NCBI RefSeq assembly: GCF_008042035.1 | Contig: NZ_RDBL01000014.1 | Span: 328,086-372,803, forward strand | From: Streptomyces sp. col6 | GTDB taxonomy: Bacteria > Actinomycetota > Actinomycetes > Streptomycetales > Streptomycetaceae | Direction of reading: 5' to 3' | DNA length: 44,718 nucleotides | The notes under the pieces: model-generated | What the model saw: the letters and a program-made list of their open reading frames with translations, nothing else | Told to the model about the DNA's origin: nothing | The model's database searches: none | Shown here: positions 40,249 through 44,718 of the stretch, in pieces | Layout: the number at the start of each line of letters is the position of its first letter | Position numbering within the stretch: position 1 is the stretch's first letter | Program-made: the position numbers and the translations under genes

Positions 40249-41016
40249 TCACGGCCGGCCGACGCCGAGCTGGGCGGAGAATCCGCCGTCCACACAGAGC
40301 AGTTCGCCCGTCGTGTAGCCGGAGTCGGGCCCGGCCAGGAACAGCGCGGCCGCGGCCACCTGCTCGACGGTGGCGAACCGGCGCATCGGGATCTGCCGCT
40401 TGATGCTCTTGCCGCCGTCGCGCTGCATGACCTCCCCGACCAGTTCGGTCGGGGTGAAGCCGGCCAGGACGGCGTTGACCCGTACGCCGAACCGTGCGAG
40501 TTCCACGGCGGCGCAGCGGGTGAAGGAGTTCAGGGCGCCCTTGGACGCCGAGTAGTTGGACTGCCCGATCCAGCCGCGCTCGCCCATCGCCGAGGAGATG
40601 TTGACGATCGTGGCGTCGCCCTGCGCCATGAACTGCTCCATGACGGCGTGGGTGCAGTGGTAGGCGCCGCCGAAGTTGGTCTTCATGACGTTCAGCCAGG
40701 CGTCGGCCGGGGAGTCGTAGATCAGCCCGTCGTCGCTGACGCCGGCGTTGTTGACCAGCAGGTTCAGGGGGCCGAGCGCTCGGGTGGCCTCCTCGACGAG
40801 GCGGGCCGCGTCCTGCGGGTCGGCGACGTCGGCGCCGATCGCCACGGCCTTGCCGCCGGCCGCCTCGATCTCCTTGACCACCGCGAGGGCGTCCTCCCGG
40901 CGGGAGCGGTAGTTCACGGCGACGGCCGCGCCCTGCTCGGCCAGTCCCAGGGCGATGGCCCGGCCGATGCCGCGGGAGGCTCCGGTGACCAGCGCGGTGC
41001 GGTCCTTCAGCTTCAT
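40249..41016 (-). CDS. 3-oxoacyl-ACP reductase (FabG-like ketoreductase)
   Basis: A 255-residue classical SDR. TGASRGIGRAIA binds NADPH at about 11-22; NNAG is near 90; the Ser-Tyr-Lys triad is in NISSAMGERGWIGQSNYSASKG near 140-160. The Asn of the tetrad is also visible around NVMKTNFGGAYH. It should reduce 3-ketoacyl-ACP to the 3-hydroxy form before dehydration. The start at 41016 (MKLKDRTALV) has AGGAAGAG upstream. It is separated from the ACP gene by an 18-bp stem-loop at 41085-41130. It is the only obvious ketoreductase of the cluster in the window. Confidence 0.93.
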   Translation of the reverse strand: MKLKDRTALVTGASRGIGRAIALGLAEQGAAVAVNYRSRREDALAVVKEIEAAGGKAVAIGADVADPQDAARLVEEATRALGPLNLLVNNAGVSDDGLIYDSPADAWLNVMKTNFGGAYHCTHAVMEQFMAQGDATIVNISSAMGERGWIGQSNYSASKGALNSFTRCAAVELARFGVRVNAVLAGFTPTELVGEVMQRDGGKSIKRQIPMRRFATVEQVAAAALFLAGPDSGYTTGELLCVDGGFSAQLGVGRP

Positions 41017-41084
41017 CTGTCTCTTCCTGTTTCTGCCGGGAGATGGGCGGCACGGGGGCGGACGTGGCCGGATGGCCGGTGGCC

Positions 41085-41130
41085 CCGCGGCCGGTGTCCG
41101 GGACGTCGTCGGCCCGGACACCGGCCGCGG
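41085..41130. terminator. Intra-operon stem-loop between ACP and ketoreductase
   Basis: An 18-bp perfect stem, CCGCGGCCGGTGTCCGGG (41085-41102) with 41113-41130, and a 10-base loop, 17 bases after the ACP stop. It may partly terminate transcription or protect the 3' end of the MAT-ACP message, raising ACP over the downstream enzymes. Confidence 0.75.
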
Positions 41131-41146
41131 AAGGTGGCGGCGCGGG

Positions 41147-41569
41147 TCAGGCGGCCTCGGCGGCCTTCGCCCGCTCGGTGAGCAGGTCGGTGAGGTTCTG
41201 GACGGTGAAGAGTCCGAGCACGCCCTCGGCCGTCAGAGGCTCGGAGAGCTGGGCGCGGTCGAACTGCGGCAGCACCTTCTCCAGGTGGGTCAGGCCGGTG
41301 TCGTTGACGACCTCGTTCTCGTCACCGAACTCCTCGTCGGGGATGCCGCCCTGGAGCAGGTCCGCGATGTCGGCCACGGTGATCTTCACCTTGGTGGTGC
41401 GCTCCAGCCGGAAGAGGATGTCGAGCAGGTCGATCGACTCCGCGCCCAGCTCGCCCAGCAGGGTCGCCTCGGGAACGGCCTCGTCCTCGTCGATGCCGAG
41501 GGCGTCGGCGACGGCGGCCTGGACCGCGGAGAGGTAGTCGGTCGTCGTGGGAATCAAAGTTTCGGACAC
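41147..41569 (-). CDS. Acyl carrier protein with C-terminal extension
   Basis: A 140-residue protein. Residues about 10-85 form an ACP domain with LGAESIDLLDILFRLE: Ser45 is the phosphopantetheine attachment site, although the usual D-S-L is E-S-I. Stand-alone ACPs are usually about 80-90 residues; here a further 55 residues follow (EFGDENEVVNDTGLTHLEKVLPQF..FTVQNLTDLLTERAKAAEAA). These look like a second helical segment or a carrier-like extension rather than a second carrier site. It carries the growing chain. GTG at 41569 has AAAGG upstream. It is the second gene of the operon, 75 bases from the MAT gene. Confidence 0.9.
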   Translation of the reverse strand: MSETLIPTTTDYLSAVQAAVADALGIDEDEAVPEATLLGELGAESIDLLDILFRLERTTKVKITVADIADLLQGGIPDEEFGDENEVVNDTGLTHLEKVLPQFDRAQLSEPLTAEGVLGLFTVQNLTDLLTERAKAAEAA

Positions 41570-41644
41570 CGCTGGCTGCCTTTCGGTGGGTTGTCGCGTA
41601 CGGGCCGGCGCCGGGGGCCGGTCCGCGGGGTGCGGGGCGGGTGC

Positions 41645-42613
41645 CTAGGCGGCGGCCGCCGTGGTGATCTCCTGGCTCAGGTCGCGCAGGAGGGTGGTGA
41701 TGCGGCGCGCGTCGTTGGTGCTGCGCACGTCGGCGCCGGGCGCGGTCCGCTTGGCGAAGCCGCTGAGCACCCGGCCGGGTCCGACCTCCAGATAGCCGTC
41801 CGGGACGGTCTGCGCGGCGCCGGCGAGTACGTCGACCCAGCGCACCGGGCCGGCCAGCTGGCGGCGCAGCAGATCGCGGGCGTGGGCACCGTCGCGCACC
41901 AGGGTGCCGGTCACCGAGCTGTACACCGGGAGCCGGGGGGACCGGAAGGTGACCCGGGCCAGCTCGGCGGCGAACTCGTCCTCGATGACACGCATGAGGG
42001 AGCAGTGGAAGGGGGCCGAGACCTTGAGCGCCACGGCGCGTTCGGCTCCGGCCTCCAGGGCGAGCCGCATCGCCTCGGCGACGGCCCCGTCCTGTCCGGA
42101 GACGACGGTCTGGCCGGCCTCGTTGTAGTTGGCGACCTCCACCACGCCGAGCGGGGAGGCCTCGGCGCAGATCTCGTCGATCCGTTCCGGCGCGAGGCCC
42201 ATGAGCGCGGCCATGGCGCCGGAGACGCGCTGCGAGACACCGGCCATCAGCTCACCGCGCCGGCGCACCAGGCGCAGGGCGTCGTCGGCGGCGAGGACCC
42301 CGCCGACGACGAGGGCGGTGTACTCGCCGAGGCTGTGCCCGGCGACCGCGCCGGGCACGAAGCCGGTCTCCTCGTGGAGCACCTGGTACACGGCGAGGCT
42401 GGTGGCGACGATGGCGGGCTGGGCGATCTCGGTCGGCTCCAGGTCCTCGGCCGCCGCGGTGGAGCACAGCTCCGTCAGGGGCAGTCCGGTGGCCTGCTGC
42501 GCGTGGGCGAGGACGCGGCCCGCGGTGTGCGGGTGGTCGCGAAGCAGATGGGCGGCCATGCCGGCGCGCTGTGATCCCTGTCCGGGAAACATCGTGAAGA
42601 GGTTGTCGCTCAT
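41645..42613 (-). CDS. Malonyl-CoA:ACP transacylase (FabD-like)
   Basis: A 322-residue acyltransferase: FPGQGSQRAGM near residues 9-19, the nucleophile Ser94 in AGHSLGEYTAL, Arg in VRRRGELM near 120, and the active-site His in SAPFHCSLM near 200. It should load malonyl units onto the cluster's ACP. Its presence in the cluster shows that this pathway does not depend only on the primary-metabolism FabD. It is the first gene of the minus-strand operon, 173 bases from the divergent TetR gene. Selectivity (malonyl versus methylmalonyl) is judged only from overall FabD likeness. Confidence 0.93.
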   Translation of the reverse strand: MSDNLFTMFPGQGSQRAGMAAHLLRDHPHTAGRVLAHAQQATGLPLTELCSTAAAEDLEPTEIAQPAIVATSLAVYQVLHEETGFVPGAVAGHSLGEYTALVVGGVLAADDALRLVRRRGELMAGVSQRVSGAMAALMGLAPERIDEICAEASPLGVVEVANYNEAGQTVVSGQDGAVAEAMRLALEAGAERAVALKVSAPFHCSLMRVIEDEFAAELARVTFRSPRLPVYSSVTGTLVRDGAHARDLLRRQLAGPVRWVDVLAGAAQTVPDGYLEVGPGRVLSGFAKRTAPGADVRSTNDARRITTLLRDLSQEITTAAAA

Positions 42614-42682
42614 TCCCGTCCTGCCTCACTGGGGGGGTGGATGGTGGGTCATCGAGCCGTCGGCGAGGCGTTCTCGACTCCT

Positions 42683-42712
42683 GGAATGTCGCACCGCGCT
42701 CTGGCGCATTCC
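42683..42712. promoter_or_regulatory. Inverted repeat in the polyketide operon promoter
   Basis: GGAATG (42683-42688) and CATTCC (42707-42712) are perfect inverted 6-mers with an 18-base spacer, 70 to 100 bases upstream of the MAT start. A dimeric regulator could bridge them. Short arms make this tentative. Confidence 0.45.
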
Positions 42713-42761
42713 TCGAATGTGTCTCGATTCCCACTGGCTGCCAGGGGCTCTTGACGTGGTG

Positions 42762-42775
42762 TCACGCAGGCGTGA
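42762..42775. promoter_or_regulatory. Candidate TetR operator near the tetR start
   Basis: TCACGC-AG-GCGTGA is a perfect 14-bp palindrome ending 11 bases before the tetR ATG, with a TTGACG -35-like hexamer just upstream (42751-42756). It would allow autorepression and, at a distance, control of the divergent polyketide operon. Confidence 0.6.
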
Positions 42776-42786
42776 GCTTGGGGGCC

Positions 42787-43437
42787 ATGGTCAGGATGAG
42801 TGCGCAGGAGAGGCGTGAGGTCGTCGTACGGGCGGCGGTGGTGGAGTTCGCCAGGGGCGGGTACCACGGCACGTCGACGGAGACGATCGCGCGGCGCTCG
42901 GGGGTCTCGCAGCCGTATGTGTTCCGGCTGTTCCCGGGCAAGCAGGCGCTGTTCCTGGCCGCCGCGACCCGCTGCCTGGCACAGATCACGGGGCGGCTGG
43001 TGTGCGCGGCGGAGGGCCTGTCCGGCGAGGACGCGCGGCGCGCGATGGCCAACGCGTACACCCGGGTCATCGTCAAGGAGCCGGAGAACCTGCTGATGCA
43101 GATGCAGGTGTACGCCGCCGCTGCCGCGGCGGATGCCGAAGGGGACCACGCGTTCGCGGAGGCGGTCCGGGAGCCCTGGCAGGAGCTGTGGGACGCGGTG
43201 CACCTGAAGACGGGCGCGGACATCGCGGGCACCACGACGTTCGTGGCGCGCGGGATGCTCGTCAACACCCTGGTGTCGCTGGGCTTCCCGGCCGGGCACC
43301 GGGTCTGGAACGGCCTCGACCCGTCGGCCGGCATCCGCGCGCTGGAGGGGTTCGCGGACGGGGCGCGTACAGGGGAGGCGGGATCCGGCGCACACGGCGA
43401 CGGGCCCGCCGGAGGGGATGCGGCGGGCCCGTCGTGA
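42787..43437 (+). CDS. TetR-family regulator of the polyketide operon
   Basis: A 216-residue TetR protein: the helix-turn-helix reads VVVRAAVVEFARGGYHGTSTETIARRSGVSQPYVFRLFPGKQALFLAA (about 11-58), followed by a ligand-binding helical domain. The start is the ATG at 42787 (MVRMSAQE); an in-frame ATG at 42637 would run through the promoter region. It is divergent from the MAT-ACP-KR operon, so it is the likely pathway regulator, perhaps sensing a product or precursor. Its last codons form one arm of a terminator hairpin shared with the converging monooxygenase gene. Confidence 0.9.
   Translation: MVRMSAQERREVVVRAAVVEFARGGYHGTSTETIARRSGVSQPYVFRLFPGKQALFLAAATRCLAQITGRLVCAAEGLSGEDARRAMANAYTRVIVKEPENLLMQMQVYAAAAAADAEGDHAFAEAVREPWQELWDAVHLKTGADIAGTTTFVARGMLVNTLVSLGFPAGHRVWNGLDPSAGIRALEGFADGARTGEAGSGAHGDGPAGGDAAGPS
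43398..43434. terminator. Bidirectional hairpin overlapping the tetR 3' end
   Basis: CGACGGGCCCGCC (43398-43410) and GGCGGGCCCGTCG (43422-43434) form a perfect 13-bp stem with an 11-base loop. It lies inside the last codons of tetR and just before the converging monooxygenase stop, so the repressor's C-terminus is shaped by the terminator. Confidence 0.78.
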
Positions 43438-43449
43438 TCCGGCGGGGCG

Positions 43450-44655
43450 TCAGTCGGCGCGGCCGGTGACCGGCGCCCGGTCCTTCTTCGCCCAGCGCAG
43501 CCCGTAGGCCACCTGGTCCTTCTCGGCGGCGGTGAAGGCGCGGGTGTTCCAGTTCTTGCGCATGAACGCCTCGCGCGCCTTGATCAGCAGCGGGTTCTTG
43601 ACGGCGCCCATCTTGCCGATCATCCAGGCGATGTTCTGGAGCGGCCCGGTGCGCTTCCGCCGCTCCTCCTCGTACCGGCGCAGCGCGGCGACCGAGTCGT
43701 TGTCCTCGGCGAGGTATTCGGCAAGGACGAGCGCGTCCTCCAGGGCCTGGCAGGCGCCCTGGCCGATGTTGAAGGTGATGGGGTGGGCGGCGTCCCCGAG
43801 GAGGGTGACCCGGTCCTTGCCCCACTGCTTCTCGGGCTTGCGGCCCTCGACGTCGCCGCGCAGGATCCAGTCCTCCGGGGTGGCGCGCAGGATGTCGGCG
43901 ACCGGGCCGGCCCAGCCCTCGTGGCGGCGCAGCAGCATGTCGCGGACCCCGGCGCCGTCGCGCCCGCCGGGTGCCCCGTTGGCCACGCTCATCCAGTGGA
44001 CGAGGCCGGGTGCGACGTCGTAGTACGTGAAGCGGGTGCCGGGCCCGAAGATCGCGTTGAACGTGCCGGGCGGGATGTCCGCGTGCTCCATCGGGGCCCG
44101 GCCGCGCCAGGCGATGTAGCCGCTGAACCGGTTGCGCGCGGGCCCGAACATGCAGTCGCGCACGGCCCCGTGGATGCCGTCGGCGCCGATCAGGAGGTCG
44201 CCGCGCTCGCTGCCGCCGTCCGCGAAGTGCACGGTGACGCCGTCCGCGTCCTGGTCGAAGGAGACGACCTGGGCGCCGGTGCGCAGCGGGGAGCCCTCCA
44301 GCGCGTCGCGCAGCACGCCGTGCAGGACGGAGCGTTCGACGGCGATGGTGGGGGCGCCGTAGCGCTCGATGAAGTCGCCGACGGGCCAGGCGCCGAGGAC
44401 GTCGCCGCGGGCGGTGGTGAAGTGGGCGGTGTGCTGGACGGGGGCGACCTCCAGGACCTGTTCGGCCAGGCCCAGGTAGTCCAGGGCGAGCACGCCGTTG
44501 CTCCAGATGTGGAGGCCGGCGCCGCCGTCGCGCAGCGAGTCCGCCCGCTCGAACACGACGACTTCGAAGCCCCTGCGCTGGAGGGCGAGGGCGGCGGCGA
44601 GTCCGCCGATCCCTCCGCCGGCGATGAGTATGCGACGGGCACGTCCTTTGGCCAT
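43450..44655 (-). CDS. Class A FAD-dependent monooxygenase (salicylate-hydroxylase-like)
   Basis: A 401-residue flavoprotein hydroxylase: RRILIAGGGIGGLAAALALQRRGFEVVVFERA (GxGxxG and Glu), the DG motif LIGADGIHGAVRD near 155, and the GD motif VTLLGDAAHPITFNIGQGACQALEDALVL near 290. This is the PF01494 family of aromatic hydroxylases and epoxidases. It could hydroxylate or epoxidise the polyene or an aromatic moiety. ATG at 44655 follows GAGGAG. It is the last visible gene, and more genes of the cluster may lie beyond the window. It converges with tetR. Confidence 0.9.
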   Translation of the reverse strand: MAKGRARRILIAGGGIGGLAAALALQRRGFEVVVFERADSLRDGGAGLHIWSNGVLALDYLGLAEQVLEVAPVQHTAHFTTARGDVLGAWPVGDFIERYGAPTIAVERSVLHGVLRDALEGSPLRTGAQVVSFDQDADGVTVHFADGGSERGDLLIGADGIHGAVRDCMFGPARNRFSGYIAWRGRAPMEHADIPPGTFNAIFGPGTRFTYYDVAPGLVHWMSVANGAPGGRDGAGVRDMLLRRHEGWAGPVADILRATPEDWILRGDVEGRKPEKQWGKDRVTLLGDAAHPITFNIGQGACQALEDALVLAEYLAEDNDSVAALRRYEEERRKRTGPLQNIAWMIGKMGAVKNPLLIKAREAFMRKNWNTRAFTAAEKDQVAYGLRWAKKDRAPVTGRAD

Positions 44656-44718
44656 CTGTGGGTCTCCTCGTGGCTGTCCGGGCGCTGGGGTCCGGGCGGG
44701 GGTCCGACGGAACGGGGT

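Noticed and set aside
34394..42613. Primary fatty-acid synthase (fab) operon
   Set aside because: The MAT-ACP-KR-KS set resembles fab genes, but the fused KS-CLF, the Cys-less KS-like protein, the altered KAS III, two hotdog proteins and the surrounding ligase, oxygenase and exporter genes do not fit primary fatty-acid synthesis.
34394..42613. Naming the cluster as a known ladderane, aryl polyene or cinnamoyl-lipid pathway
   Set aside because: The enzyme types overlap with all three, but the defining partner genes (an aryl starter lyase, a dedicated isomerase or NRPS genes) are not visible. The name would be a guess.
1..44718. Insertion sequences, transposases, integrases, tRNA or rRNA genes
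   Set aside because: I saw no transposase or integrase motifs, no terminal inverted repeats with target duplications and no tRNA or rRNA pattern in the window.

Overview
The window is high-GC actinobacterial DNA, almost certainly a Streptomyces chromosome. Third codon positions are strongly GC, GTG and TTG starts are common, genes are often coupled by ATGA overlaps, and the regulator and exporter families are typical of the genus. It has two parts: a left half (about 1-20,600) of short transcription units of the accessory kind, and a right half (about 21,121 to at least 44,655) that is one large biosynthetic gene cluster, nearly all on the minus strand and running off the right edge.

Left half: a secreted SGNH esterase; a VOC protein; a GNAT-like protein coupled to an alpha/beta hydrolase; a methyltransferase followed directly by the last 75 codons of a graspetide-type ATP-grasp ligase and an intact PIMT-like methyltransferase, which looks like the wreck of a graspetide (omega-ester peptide) operon; an ArsR regulator with a DUF2071 gene; a LysR regulator divergent from an MFS exporter; a second ArsR-like regulator coupled to an MFS exporter; a CGNR zinc-finger regulator divergent from a metallophosphoesterase and a LysE exporter; a TetR regulator divergent from a DHA2 exporter and an SgcJ/EcaC-like protein; then GNAT, double-VOC, APH-like kinase, GNAT and PPOX genes. 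Several divergent promoters carry clear inverted repeats that are probably operators of the adjacent regulator.

At 20,175-21,120 a small winged-helix gene is followed by a strong terminator and then by gene-free DNA. This holds four TGCGCACCCyCTGC-type repeats at about 23-24 bp spacing, a GTGCGCA inverted repeat, an AT-rich tandem repeat and further palindromes. It resembles an iteron-type control or origin region.

Right half: a type II polyketide (highly reducing, polyene-like) system. From the promoter at about 42,700 leftwards the minus strand encodes a malonyl-CoA:ACP transacylase, an ACP with a C-terminal extension, a ketoreductase, a diverged hotdog protein, a ketosynthase (KS), a FabZ-like dehydratase, a KS-like protein with Cys replaced by Ala, a fused KS-CLF (chain length factor) protein, a KAS III-like enzyme with altered catalytic residues, a SnoaL-plus-second-domain fusion, an aldo/keto reductase with its own palindromic operator, a phytoene-desaturase-like flavoenzyme, then a thermostable-hemolysin-family protein, an acyl-AMP ligase and a TauD-type iron oxygenase that are translationally coupled or close, two DHA2 exporters, a cupin, a second SnoaL-like protein, an RmlC-like sugar epimerase and an F420/NADP-type oxidoreductase. 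A TetR regulator is divergent from the operon, and a class A flavin monooxygenase lies beyond it.

Reading them together (inference): the condensing enzymes, KR and two hotdog proteins, with no enoyl reductase visible, should build a conjugated polyene acyl chain on the ACP. The ligase, iron oxygenase, hemolysin-family protein, flavoenzymes and cyclase-like proteins would tailor or transfer it, and the two MFS proteins export it. Two KS/CLF-type pairs (one split, one fused) in one cluster, plus the ligase/oxygenase/hemolysin cassette, are the most unusual content. No thioesterase, PPTase, isomerase or NRPS gene is visible, and I cannot name the product.
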